Source: Planococcaceae bacterium UBA3370 (GTDB taxonomy: Bacteria > Bacillota > Bacilli > Bacillales_A > Planococcaceae). From it: a stretch of DNA of 14,783 nt. Location: positions 1,367 through 16,149 of the forward strand of contig DEQI01000047.1 in NCBI GenBank assembly GCA_002360295.1, in the 5' to 3' direction. A program made the position numbers and the translations under genes. Below are positions 8,578 through 14,783 of the stretch, piece by piece. Numbering within the stretch: the first letter of the stretch is position 1; the number at the start of each line of letters is the position of its first letter. Below the pieces are notes generated by a model. The model saw nothing but the letters and a program-made list of their open reading frames with translations, made no database searches and was not told where the DNA came from.

Positions 8578-8856
8578 ATGAAATCAACAGGTATAGTTCG
8601 TAAAGTCGATGAATTAGGACGTGTAGTTATTCCAATTGAGCTACGTCGTACACTTGGCATCGCAGAAAAAGACGCATTAGAAATTTATGTAGATGACGAT
8701 AAAATCATCTTAAAAAAATACATGCCAAATATGACATGTGCAGTTACTGGTGAAGTATCTGATGACAACTTCCGTCTTGTTGGAGGCAAATTAATTTTAA
8801 GCCCAGAAGGTGCGGAAATGTTAGTGAAAGAAATCCAATCTAACCTTAAAAAATAA
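8578..8856 (+). CDS. abrB: Transition-state regulator AbrB
   Basis: AbrB is a homotetrameric DNA-binding repressor that holds stationary-phase, antibiotic, biofilm and sporulation genes off during exponential growth. The 92-residue protein begins MKSTGIVRKVDELGRVVIP; residues 1-45 form the swapped-hairpin AbrB/SpoVT DNA-binding domain with the usual basic residues, and the C-terminal half (from about 47, NMTCAVTGEVSDDN) is the tetramerisation domain with the conserved cysteine. Nearly every residue of the N-terminal domain agrees with B. subtilis AbrB as I recall it. The frame is open to 8527, but that stretch overlaps the Spo0A boxes; the ATG at 8578 with AGGAGG just upstream is the true start. 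It is the only plus-strand gene in the window, divergent from metG and convergent with rsmI. Confidence 0.97.
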   Translation: MKSTGIVRKVDELGRVVIPIELRRTLGIAEKDALEIYVDDDKIILKKYMPNMTCAVTGEVSDDNFRLVGGKLILSPEGAEMLVKEIQSNLKK

Positions 8857-8872
8857 TTTTCTTTATACGAAT

Positions 8873-8918
8873 GGGGTGTCCGGAAAGTTTCCACTTTCTT
8901 GACACCCCTATCTTTTTT
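8873..8918 (+). terminator. abrB terminator, hairpin shared with convergent rsmI
   Basis: GGGGTGTC (8873-8880) pairs with GACACCCC (8901-8908); an inner GGAAAGT/ACTTTCT stem extends it around a TTCC loop, and TATCTTTTTTA follows. It overlaps the end of rsmI by two bases. On the minus strand the hairpin is the same but no T-run follows, so termination of rsmI there would be weaker. Confidence 0.9.
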
Positions 8919-9789
8919 ATTGATGATATGCTTGATAAACATCCCGTTTCGGTAGATTACGGATTTTAGCCACTTCCTTTATGGCCTCTTTAGAAGATAC
9001 GCCATTTTCTTCTATTATATAGTGAACGTGCTCCTCTAACGACATGTTTTCCCAATAACTAGTATCTTCCTCTATACTGCCTTCCGCGTTCCCTTCGAGC
9101 ACAATACAAAATTCGCCACGAATTTCATTGTTGCTTGTCCACTCGATTGCTTCTTCAACAGTGCCACGCAAAAATTCTTCAAACTTTTTTGTTAATTCTC
9201 GAGCAAGTGTAATACGACGATTACCTAAAACGAGCTCAACATCTTTTAAGGTTTCTTTTAAACGATGAGGAGCTTCATAAAATACCATTGTTTCTTCGCG
9301 CTTTGCTAATTTTTCAAGTTGCAGACGGCGCTCTTTTTTATTGCGATGTAAAAATCCAAAAAAGTAAAATGGTTGCGGCACTAAGCCAGATGCAATGAGT
9401 GCTGTTAGTGCAGCGTTCGCTCCTGGCACTGGTACAACGGCGAAATTCTCATTAATCGCTTTGACCACAATATCGGCTCCTGGATCAGAAATACAAGGTA
9501 ATCCTGCATCACTTACGAGTGCTACCGATTTTCCTTCACGTAAATAATGAAGTAGCTTCTCACCACCGGCCTCTAAATTATGCTCATGATAGCTAATGAG
9601 TGGCGTTTGTATTGTAAAATAATTGCAAAGCTTTTTCGTATTTCGTGTATCTTCTGCCGCAATGACATCCACTTCTTTTAAAATACGTAGTGCACGCATT
9701 GTGATATCTTCTAAATTGCCTATTGGTGTGGCTACTAAATATAAACAAGCCCCTGTTTCATGTTGGCTACTTTTTTGTGATTTCAACAT
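8917..9789 (-). CDS. rsmI: 16S rRNA (cytidine1402-2'-O)-methyltransferase
   Basis: RsmI (YabC) is the SAM-dependent tetrapyrrole-methylase-fold enzyme that adds the 2'-O-methyl group to C1402 in the decoding centre of 16S rRNA. The 290 residues include ATPIGN at 20-25, AAEDTRNTKKL at about 44-54, the SAM-binding SDAGLPCISDPG at 93-104 and VPGANAALTAL at 121-131, followed by the substrate-facing half with FYEAPHR. The ATG at 9789 overlaps the end of yazA by 7 bp and uses AAGGGGAG inside yazA, so translation is likely coupled. It is the last gene of the yabB-yazA-rsmI cluster and runs into the abrB terminator. Confidence 0.97.
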   Translation of the reverse strand: MLKSQKSSQHETGACLYLVATPIGNLEDITMRALRILKEVDVIAAEDTRNTKKLCNYFTIQTPLISYHEHNLEAGGEKLLHYLREGKSVALVSDAGLPCISDPGADIVVKAINENFAVVPVPGANAALTALIASGLVPQPFYFFGFLHRNKKERRLQLEKLAKREETMVFYEAPHRLKETLKDVELVLGNRRITLARELTKKFEEFLRGTVEEAIEWTSNNEIRGEFCIVLEGNAEGSIEEDTSYWENMSLEEHVHYIIEENGVSSKEAIKEVAKIRNLPKRDVYQAYHQ

Positions 9790-10046
9790 TTTTCTCCCCT
9801 TATATATTTCTCTTTCGTTTCACGTGAAAACTGCTTAAAGGCATATTCCATTCGCATCGCCTCTTGCTTCGTTTCAAATGTTTCAAAGTGAACACATTGA
9901 ACAGGCAATCTTGCGCGTGTATATTTTGCCCCTTTCCCAGCATTATGTGTAGCAATACGTCGTTCTAAGTTATTTGTATAGCCCGCATAAAACGAATTAT
10001 CACGACATTTTACTACATAAAAATAATGCTTACTTTCGCTCTCCAT
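9783..10046 (-). CDS. yazA: GIY-YIG domain protein (YazA/UPF0213 family)
   Basis: This is a stand-alone GIY-YIG nuclease-fold protein of the UPF0213/SLX1-like group; a role in DNA processing is inferred from the fold and has not been settled for the family. In the 87-residue form the motif residues are Y8-F-Y (GIY position), F19-Y-A-G (YIG position), catalytic-type Arg30 and Glu67, and the GKGAKYTR segment at 37-44 typical of the family. I chose the ATG at 10046 because it gives the MEx(n)FYVVKC N-terminus known from B. subtilis YazA; a GTG four codons upstream (10058) is the alternative and neither has a strong ribosome binding site, which fits coupling to yabB (17-bp overlap). It also overlaps rsmI by 7 bp. 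Confidence 0.9.
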   Translation of the reverse strand: MESESKHYFYVVKCRDNSFYAGYTNNLERRIATHNAGKGAKYTRARLPVQCVHFETFETKQEAMRMEYAFKQFSRETKEKYIRGEKC

Positions 10047-10779
10047 ATAAAAGCTCACTCACTTCAGCTGTATATTCATTATTATCATTATACACATATA
10101 ATGGCGGTAACACTTTTAAATCCGGTTTCCCATCTTTTATTGCCTCGATTAACAGCGTATTTGCCTCTTTTCCCATTTTAGGGTACACAAACCGAATACG
10201 TTTAGGCTCTAAACGATTAGCTCTCATTGCTGTTACAATATCTAATAATCGGCCCGGTCTATGGACAAATGCCGCTTTACCGCCTTGCTTTAATAATCGG
10301 CTCGATGCATATACCGCTTCCTCTAAAGTTAAATGGATTTCATGACGTGCAATCGCATAATGCTCACTCACATTTTTATCACTTAATTCATGGGCTAAAA
10401 AATACGGTGGGTTACACGTTACGACATCATATTTTTCTATACCTAAAGCCTCTGGCGCCTCTTTCACATCGCCTAATGTCATTGAAATTTGTGCTTCTAA
10501 TTGATTATATCGTACACTTCGACACGCCATATCGAACAATCTTGGCTGTAATTCCACTCCTGTAATGTTAGCCTTCGTTCGAGCACTTAAAAATAATGGT
10601 ATTACTCCATTACCTGAACAAAGATCTACAATATGCCCTTTATGTTTGGGTACATTCACAAAGCGTGATAATAACACTGCATCTAATGAAAAAGAAAAAA
10701 CAGATGGGCTTTGAATTATGCGTAAATCTTCTGCTAATAAATAATCCAGACGCTCATCATCTCGTAACCATTGTTCCAT
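10030..10779 (-). CDS. yabB: tRNA1(Val) (adenine37-N6)-methyltransferase family protein (YabB/TrmN6)
   Basis: This is a Rossmann-fold methyltransferase related to E. coli TrmN6, which methylates A37 of tRNA-Val; activity in Bacilli is inferred from homology. The 249 residues show the SAM loop DLCSGNG at 52-58, VELQ at about 75-78 and the adenine-N6 catalytic NPPY at 123-126. The reading frame opens upstream to a GTG at 10821, but that codon is inside the upstream terminator hairpin. Three ATGs follow GGAGG (10792-10788); the third, at 10779, has the ideal 8-base spacing and gives the family N-terminus before [13 protein letters not shown], so it is chosen. It heads the overlapping yabB-yazA-rsmI cluster, and the terminator just before it may control entry of transcription from yabA. 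Confidence 0.93.
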   Translation of the reverse strand: MEQWLRDDERLDYLLAEDLRIIQSPSVFSFSLDAVLLSRFVNVPKHKGHIVDLCSGNGVIPLFLSARTKANITGVELQPRLFDMACRSVRYNQLEAQISMTLGDVKEAPEALGIEKYDVVTCNPPYFLAHELSDKNVSEHYAIARHEIHLTLEEAVYASSRLLKQGGKAAFVHRPGRLLDIVTAMRANRLEPKRIRFVYPKMGKEANTLLIEAIKDGKPDLKVLPPLYVYNDNNEYTAEVSELLYGERK

Positions 10780-10799
10780 CATCATGTCCTCCATCATCC

Positions 10800-10838
10800 A
10801 AAATAAAAGACTGACATCCACATATAGTGGTATCAGCC
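10800..10838 (-). terminator. Intrinsic terminator between yabA and yabB
   Basis: The minus strand has GGCTGA (10838-10833) and CCAC (10830-10827), a 5-base loop, GTGG (10821-10818) and TCAGTC (10814-10809), with a small internal loop and then TTTTATTTT. The T-run ends only 8 bp before the yabB Shine-Dalgarno sequence, leaving no room for another promoter; yabB must rely on read-through or regulated antitermination. Confidence 0.75.
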
Positions 10839-10869
10839 TTTCTCATGTTAAGAAATATATATTCTAAGT

Positions 10870-10935
10870 TTAGCGTTGCCTTTGCATACGCACATTATTT
10901 TCAAAAGAAATCATAGCAGCTTGCCACTTATACAT
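10870..10935 (-). CDS. Possible small ORF of 21 codons between yabA and yabB
   Basis: The ATG at 10935 is preceded nine bases upstream by AGAGGG, an acceptable ribosome binding site, and the ORF ends with TAA at 10872-10870. The peptide begins MYKWQAAMISFENN and ends VRMQRQR; it is basic, with one Trp and no membrane segment or known motif. The frame stays open upstream to a GTG at 10977 that would give 35 residues, without a ribosome binding site. The ribosome binding site lies inside the 3' arm of a strong hairpin. It could be a leader peptide, a small protein or chance; I do not recognise it. Confidence 0.3.
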   Translation of the reverse strand: MYKWQAAMISFENNVRMQRQR

Positions 10936-10980
10936 AAAGTGCAACCCTCTATCAAGGATAGATGGGCACAAATGCACCTT
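10936..10980 (-). promoter_or_regulatory. Strong hairpin sequestering a ribosome binding site after yabA
   Basis: The minus strand pairs AAGGTGCA (10980-10973) with TGCACTTT (10943-10936), CCC (10966-10964) with GGG (10947-10945), and TCTATC (10962-10957) with GATAGA (10953-10948) around a 3-base loop. The AGAGGG at 10950-10945 that would serve the small ORF is fully paired. No T-run follows, so it is not a terminator on this strand. Confidence 0.55.
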
Positions 10981-10984
10981 TTAG

Positions 10985-11338
10985 TTAACCATTTTGTTTA
11001 TTTAAAAATGATAGACAAAACAAGCAATCTTCACCTTTACGCGAGCTTCCGAAATGAACATGGCAAACATGAAATCCTTCATGATAAAGGCGAGCCAAAT
11101 TATCATATCCTTCCCCAATATCTAACGCCGTATTCTTTTTCTCTTCTTGTGTGAGAACATGGTCGTTAGCTAGTAGCTCTTCTAAACGAGAACGTAGGTG
11201 AAGGTTTTCTGTTTGAAGTGTCTGATGTTCTTCCATCATATGCGCAACATATTGTTTTAAAGCACTGAACTGTTGCTGCATTGATTCAAGCTGTTGTTCG
11301 AACTCCATAATAGTATCTAAGAAATTATGGTCCTTCAC
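10985..11338 (-). CDS. yabA: Replication initiation control protein YabA
   Basis: YabA restrains replication initiation in low-GC Gram-positive bacteria by binding DnaA and the DnaN sliding clamp. The 117 residues have the expected layout: an N-terminal helical coiled coil with leucine-zipper character at about 6-56 that tetramerises, a linker at about 57-75, and a C-terminal zinc-binding domain with His90, Cys92, Cys105 and Cys108 (HVCHVHFG...[10 protein letters not shown]). The start codon is GTG (11338), with GGGGTGG five bases upstream; the length matches the family. It follows ricT by 26 bp in the holB-ricT-yabA cluster. Confidence 0.96.
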   Translation of the reverse strand: MKDHNFLDTIMEFEQQLESMQQQFSALKQYVAHMMEEHQTLQTENLHLRSRLEELLANDHVLTQEEKKNTALDIGEGYDNLARLYHEGFHVCHVHFGSSRKGEDCLFCLSFLNKQNG

Positions 11339-11364
11339 TCAAGCCACCCCATTAAATCTTTTAT

Positions 11365-12180
11365 CTATATCAGATTTTTTTCACATTGTAATAGTTCCTC
11401 AAGCGTATACTCTACCGCTCGTTCTTGTTCTTGCAAATAAACTTGAATTAAACGTTCTAATACATTTAGACCAATTACTTTGCCTATTCCATCGGGTGTC
11501 ATTGTCACATCTCCAATATCCGGCATTCCTACTTTAGCCACTTCATATTCATCATTTTCATATTTTAAGCAGCACATTAACCGTCCGCATAAACCGGAAA
11601 TTTTTGTCGGGTTTAATGATAAATTTTGGTCTTTCGCCATTTTTATCGAAACCGGATCAAAATCACCTAAAAATGTAGAACAGCAGAGCATTCGTCCACA
11701 AGGACCAATACCGCCTAAAAGTTTTGCTTCGTCACGCACTCCGATTTGACGTAACTCGATGCGTGTACGGAATACCGATGCTAAGTCTTTTACAAGCTCT
11801 CGGAAATCTACACGACCTTCCGCAGTAAAATAGAAAATAATTTTATTACGATCAAATGTATATTCTACATCGACTAGCTTCATTTCTAAGCTATGCTCGA
11901 TAATTTTTGTATTCGCTAATTCAAAAGCACGTCTCGCCTCAACTAAATTTTCATCTACTTGAATGCGATCACGATCATCAGCAGGACGGACAACTTGTTT
12001 TAATGGCAAAACAACATCATTTTCGCCAACTTGTTTCACCGGTATTACGACTTTACCATATTCAATACCTCGTGCCGTTTCCACAATAACATACTCGTTT
12101 TCCTCTAGTATATACGCTCCTGGATCAAAATAATATATTTTACCCGCCTTTTTAAAGCGGACTCCGACGACATTATACAA
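11365..12180 (-). CDS. ricT: RicT (YaaT), PSP1-domain subunit of the RicAFT complex
   Basis: RicT forms a complex with RicA (YmcA) and RicF (YlbF) that carries Fe-S clusters, promotes maturation of many mRNAs by RNase Y and is needed for sporulation, biofilm formation and competence in B. subtilis. The 271 residues begin MYNVVGVRFKKAGKIYYFDPG, carry the PSP1 domain at about 60-145 and keep the cysteine pairs thought to hold the clusters: Cys161, Cys166, Cys167, Cys198, Cys203 and Cys204 (PCGRMLCC and GLCGRLMCCLKYE). The start is a TTG (12180-12178) overlapping the end of holB by 8 bp, with AGGAGGGG inside holB seven bases upstream, which implies coupling. ricA and ricF are not in this window, as expected from other Bacilli. 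Confidence 0.96.
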   Translation of the reverse strand: MYNVVGVRFKKAGKIYYFDPGAYILEENEYVIVETARGIEYGKVVIPVKQVGENDVVLPLKQVVRPADDRDRIQVDENLVEARRAFELANTKIIEHSLEMKLVDVEYTFDRNKIIFYFTAEGRVDFRELVKDLASVFRTRIELRQIGVRDEAKLLGGIGPCGRMLCCSTFLGDFDPVSIKMAKDQNLSLNPTKISGLCGRLMCCLKYENDEYEVAKVGMPDIGDVTMTPDGIGKVIGLNVLERLIQVYLQEQERAVEYTLEELLQCEKNLI

Positions 12181-13177
12181 ATGTATACCCCTCCTGCAAA
12201 TTCAGCATAAGCTGCTCCATCAACAACGTTTTATTCATATTTCGTTGCAACTGCTGTCTCGCTTGTAAAATGGCTTGCATTTGAGCAGATAGCCGCTCAT
12301 ACGTAGTGTGCAGTGCTATTTCTTTAAAGGTTTGTAACATATCTGGATACGTAACTGTAGCCTCTTGATTTGCTTTTACTGCAACAATATCACGATATGC
12401 AAAAAGCAATAAATCAAGTGCTTGTTCTATGTCACTTTTCTCTTTAAAAGTAGATAGCCAGTCTTCATGTACAACGAGCATTGCTTCATGTACATTTTTT
12501 CTAACAATCTCTACTAATTTTAACACTGTTTTTCTCGCATGTGCAAACTGCTCATCATTTGCTAGAGAAATAGCCGTTTCGAGCTCATTTGTCATAACGC
12601 TAACGGTAGATGCCATCGTATGCGTGATCCCTTCTTTTACTAATGCTTCAATAAGCAATGTACGTGGGATCTTTGAAAATTTTATATGTTGGCATCGAGA
12701 ACGGATAGTTGGCAAAATGGATTGAATTTGCTCTGTTAATAAAATGGCTGTCACGTCTCCATCTGGTTCTTCTAAAAACTTTAATAACATATTAGCAGAA
12801 GCATTATTTAATTTGTCTGCATGATGCAAAACATAAATTTTTCTTCCAGTCTCTACTGCTGTCATTGTCATTTCCGTCATCAGATTTCGGACTTGATCAA
12901 TTTTAATAAATTGTCCATCTGGCTCAATTTGACGAATGTTCGGATGATTACCCGAATCGACTCTCAAACAATTTCGACATGTTTCACATGGAACATTTTC
13001 CGACACATTATCGCATAAAAGGAGTTTAATAAAAAATAGCAGTACATCCTTTTTTCCGGTTCCTTTTTCCCCATCAAAAATATACGCATGTGCCATTCTA
13101 TTCTTTTCGTAAATTGTTTGAATTTGCTTCATCACTACAGGCTGTAGCATCTGTAGCTCGTCCACATTGCGTCCCAT
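12173..13177 (-). CDS. holB: DNA polymerase III subunit delta'
   Basis: Delta' is the stator of the clamp loader that, with delta and DnaX, places the DnaN clamp on primed DNA. The 334 residues form an AAA+ module: the P-loop remnant GEKGTGK at 36-42, a zinc module with Cys55, Cys64, Cys67 and Cys70, the LEEP segment near 134-137 and the SRC motif (arginine finger for the neighbouring subunit) in PTIRSRCQH, then the helical C-terminal domain. The ATG at 13177 gives a typical N-terminus, with a modest GTGG/GGTG ribosome binding site. A bidirectional terminator ends 40 bp upstream and no clear promoter fits between, so expression may depend on read-through from yaaR or on an unseen promoter. 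Confidence 0.96.
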   Translation of the reverse strand: MGRNVDELQMLQPVVMKQIQTIYEKNRMAHAYIFDGEKGTGKKDVLLFFIKLLLCDNVSENVPCETCRNCLRVDSGNHPNIRQIEPDGQFIKIDQVRNLMTEMTMTAVETGRKIYVLHHADKLNNASANMLLKFLEEPDGDVTAILLTEQIQSILPTIRSRCQHIKFSKIPRTLLIEALVKEGITHTMASTVSVMTNELETAISLANDEQFAHARKTVLKLVEIVRKNVHEAMLVVHEDWLSTFKEKSDIEQALDLLLFAYRDIVAVKANQEATVTYPDMLQTFKEIALHTTYERLSAQMQAILQARQQLQRNMNKTLLMEQLMLNLQEGYTFV

Positions 13178-13217
13178 CTATTTCACCACTTTATTTCATT
13201 AATGATAATGCCTTTAG

Positions 13218-13255
13218 AAAAAAGCCCGTGTCATGTGACAAAGACACGGGTTTTT
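13218..13255. terminator. Bidirectional intrinsic terminator between yaaR and holB
   Basis: CCCGTGTC (13225-13232) and GACACGGG (13243-13250) form a perfect 8-bp stem with a 10-base loop. Six A precede and five T follow, so both strands read a T-run; on the minus strand the stem is followed by CTTTTTT. It stands at the end of the yaaR-side transcript, only 40 bp before the holB start. Confidence 0.88.
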
Positions 13256-13289
13256 ATGAAAAGCCTATTCTCGCCCATTAATCGCAAGC

Positions 13290-13368
13290 AGTTTACTGAA
13301 TTACTCATTACGTAAACACACCTTGACCGAGTAAACTAACTGTTGTTTTGCATTTAGCAATTAACAAC
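13290..13368 (-). repeat. Inverted repeats in the yaaR-holB gap
   Basis: AGTTTACT (13290-13297) and AGTAAACT (13330-13337) are perfect arms 32 bp apart; a nested GTAAAC at 13312-13317 offers an alternative partner for GTTTAC. A second hairpin joins GTTGTTTTGC (13342-13351) to GCAA (13357-13360) and AACAAC (13363-13368) with a two-base bulge. Together with the terminator they give a structured 3' UTR for yaaR. No ORF or promoter was found in this 226-bp gap. Confidence 0.4.
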
Positions 13369-13403
13369 GTAAGCAAATAACAAGTCATTACTAAAAAATA
13401 CAT

Positions 13404-13841
13404 TCACATATATAGATTAATTAATAAACCTTTAATTTCACCAATTTTAGCTAATAAATCAATTGTTTCTTTCTCTTCATTTAACAAATCTTGTGCAAGT
13501 TCGACAAGACGTTCATCAATAGTCTGAACTATTTTCAAACGGCGTCCCTCACCGAAACGATTCCATGTATGGGATTGCTTCATTTCAAGGCCGTAATCTA
13601 CTGCTTCTTGCATAAAGCGTTTTATTAGCATCTTATATCGTGTTAATTCACGTAAGTTTCTAGATCTTGCTACACGTTCGCCTGCTGCAGATATATCCCC
13701 TAACAATCGCGTTAGTTGCTCTGTTTGCATTTTAGAACCTTGTTTGACAACCATTTCACCGAAACGATTATTGTTTGGAGCTGTTGGTCTTAGATCATTG
13801 CGATTTGTATTTAACATACGAATATCTTGATTTATCTTCAA
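13404..13841 (-). CDS. yaaR: YaaR, DUF327 family protein
   Basis: A conserved small cytosolic protein of unknown function found between darA and holB in Bacilli. The 145 residues contain an N-terminal polar, Asn-rich tail (1-27) and then a predicted helical domain with the family pattern: LLGDISAAGERVARSRNLRELTRYK without a signal peptide, MLIKRFMQEAVDYG in the middle, HTWNRFGEGRR at about 91-101 and a hydrophobic C-terminal helix (EIKGLLINLYM). The start is TTG (13841-13839), eight bases after GGAGG, giving the MKINQDIR N-terminus typical of the family. It follows darA with 117 bp between, which contains the 12-bp palindrome CTTACATGTAAG and a possible extended -10 (TGCTAGTAT). Confidence 0.92.
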   Translation of the reverse strand: MKINQDIRMLNTNRNDLRPTAPNNNRFGEMVVKQGSKMQTEQLTRLLGDISAAGERVARSRNLRELTRYKMLIKRFMQEAVDYGLEMKQSHTWNRFGEGRRLKIVQTIDERLVELAQDLLNEEKETIDLLAKIGEIKGLLINLYM

Positions 13842-13869
13842 CTAATACGCCTCCACTTTATTAAGAAAC

Positions 13870-13924
13870 GTGTATTTCGTACACTATATACTAGCACGAT
13901 GATGCTACATTTCTTACATGTAAG
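13870..13924 (-). promoter_or_regulatory. Possible promoter and palindromes upstream of yaaR
   Basis: The minus strand carries TGCTAGTAT, an extended -10 at about 13888-13896, without a convincing -35. Around it lie GTGTA-TTTCG-TACAC (13870-13884), which would fold as a small hairpin, and the perfect 12-bp palindrome CTTACATGTAAG (13913-13924). A promoter here is tentative; yaaR could be transcribed with darA. Confidence 0.3.
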
Positions 13925-13958
13925 CTTTGTCATTTTGCATCACATTCTACAAGCTTAT

Positions 13959-14294
<336 letters not shown>

Positions 14295-14322
14295 TCACCC
14301 CTTCTTCAGAATCGGTGTTACC

Positions 14323-14331
14323 ATTATATCA
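14323..14331 (-). promoter_or_regulatory. darA promoter (extended -10)
   Basis: The minus strand reads TGATATAAT, a perfect -10 hexamer (14328-14323) with the extended TGA. No good -35 is present at 16-18 bp. It is about 35 bp upstream of the darA start codon, in the tmk-darA gap. Confidence 0.6.
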
Positions 14332-14358
14332 CAATGTAGTTCCATACTTCATTTACTT

Positions 14359-14783
14359 TTACCCTAATTGTTCAATTATAATTTTCCACACATCTTCAAT
14401 CACTTCTTCTAGAGGTTTTGATGCATCGACTTTCTGAATACGTTCTGGATAGCGTTTCACCACTTCTGCATACCCTTCATATACACGCTGATGGAATGCT
14501 AAGCTTTCTGCATCTAAACGATTGACTTCATTTATTCTATTAGCTTGTATTCGTGCCAACCCTACTTCTGGCGTTAAGTCAAAAAGAATGGTTAAATCAG
14601 GCATACGTTTACCAATCGCAAATTCATTAATACTAAGTACCTCATCCATCCCAAGTCCTCGTGCAAATCCTTGATAAGCAAGCGATGAGTCAATAAAACG
14701 ATCACATAACACATGCTTCCCTGCTTCTAAGGCAGGTATCACTTTTTCATAAAAATGCTGACTACGAGCTGAAGCATACAATA
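14359..14783 (-). CDS. tmk: Thymidylate kinase (partial, N-terminus outside window)
   Basis: Tmk phosphorylates dTMP to dTDP with ATP for DNA synthesis. About 141 C-terminal residues are visible, so roughly the first 70, including the P-loop, are beyond the right edge; the gene is cut by the window and is not truncated in itself. Visible family features are the YASARSQH segment, the DR(F) motif in [37 protein letters not shown] and the following LID region with Arg residues (NEVNRLDAE), then the C-terminal helix. The Met near 14781 is internal, because the family continues upstream. The gene starts the conserved tmk-darA-yaaR-holB order. Confidence 0.96.
   Translation of the reverse strand, partial: LYASARSQHFYEKVIPALEAGKHVLCDRFIDSSLAYQGFARGLGMDEVLSINEFAIGKRMPDLTILFDLTPEVGLARIQANRINEVNRLDAESLAFHQRVYEGYAEVVKRYPERIQKVDASKPLEEVIEDVWKIIIEQLG

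Noticed and set aside
10780..10821. N-terminal extension of yabB starting at a GTG at 10821
   Set aside because: The GTG is in the stem of an intrinsic terminator and the family N-terminus begins at the third ATG after GGAGG.
10876..11154. Plus-strand ORF of 92 codons opposite yabA and the yabA-yabB gap
   Set aside because: No ribosome binding site, composition typical of an antisense shadow, and overlaps a well-supported gene.
13258..13305. Short minus-strand ORFs in the yaaR-holB gap
   Set aside because: Fifteen codons or fewer, no ribosome binding site, and they run into the terminator.

Overview
The window is a stretch of low-GC Firmicutes chromosome, best matched to Bacillales and probably a Lysinibacillus/Solibacillus-like member of the Planococcaceae (inferred from recalled protein sequences, AT-rich DNA, AGGAGG-type ribosome binding sites and sporulation genes). 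Gene order is the classical block near oriC known from Bacillus subtilis: tmk, yaaQ (darA), yaaR, holB, yaaT (ricT), yabA, yabB, yazA, yabC (rsmI), abrB, metS, yabD (tatD), yabE, rnmV, ksgA, veg, sspF, ispE. All genes lie on the minus strand except abrB. No mobile element, CRISPR array, tRNA or rRNA was seen.

Layout from right to left, the direction of transcription. tmk (cut by the right edge), darA and yaaR come first, followed by a structured gap and a bidirectional terminator. holB and ricT overlap by 8 bp and are followed by yabA. A second gap holds a hairpin, a possible 21-codon ORF and a terminator that almost touches the yabB ribosome binding site. yabB, yazA and rsmI overlap one another and run convergently into abrB, sharing its terminator hairpin. 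abrB and metG diverge from a 341-bp control region with Spo0A boxes. metG, tatD and yabE are separate units with recognisable promoters. A 434-bp gap after yabE holds a candidate structured RNA with its own terminator and then the rnmV leader. rnmV and rsmA overlap. veg (tandem promoters), sspF and ispE complete the window.

Functionally the locus mixes DNA replication (Tmk, HolB, YabA), rRNA/tRNA maturation and translation (RnmV, RsmA, RsmI, YabB, MetG), signalling and transition-state control (DarA, RicT, AbrB), envelope and sporulation factors (YabE, Veg, SspF) and isoprenoid synthesis (IspE). The coding content is conserved and offers little novelty. One departure from the B. subtilis order is that yabG is absent between rsmA and veg. 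The most interesting material is non-coding: a probable regulatory RNA or 3'-UTR element between yabE and rnmV with mutually exclusive terminator/antiterminator pairings, a small ORF whose ribosome binding site is buried in a hairpin upstream of yabB, and a perfect Spo0A box upstream of metG. These are readings by eye; no folding, search or expression data were available.
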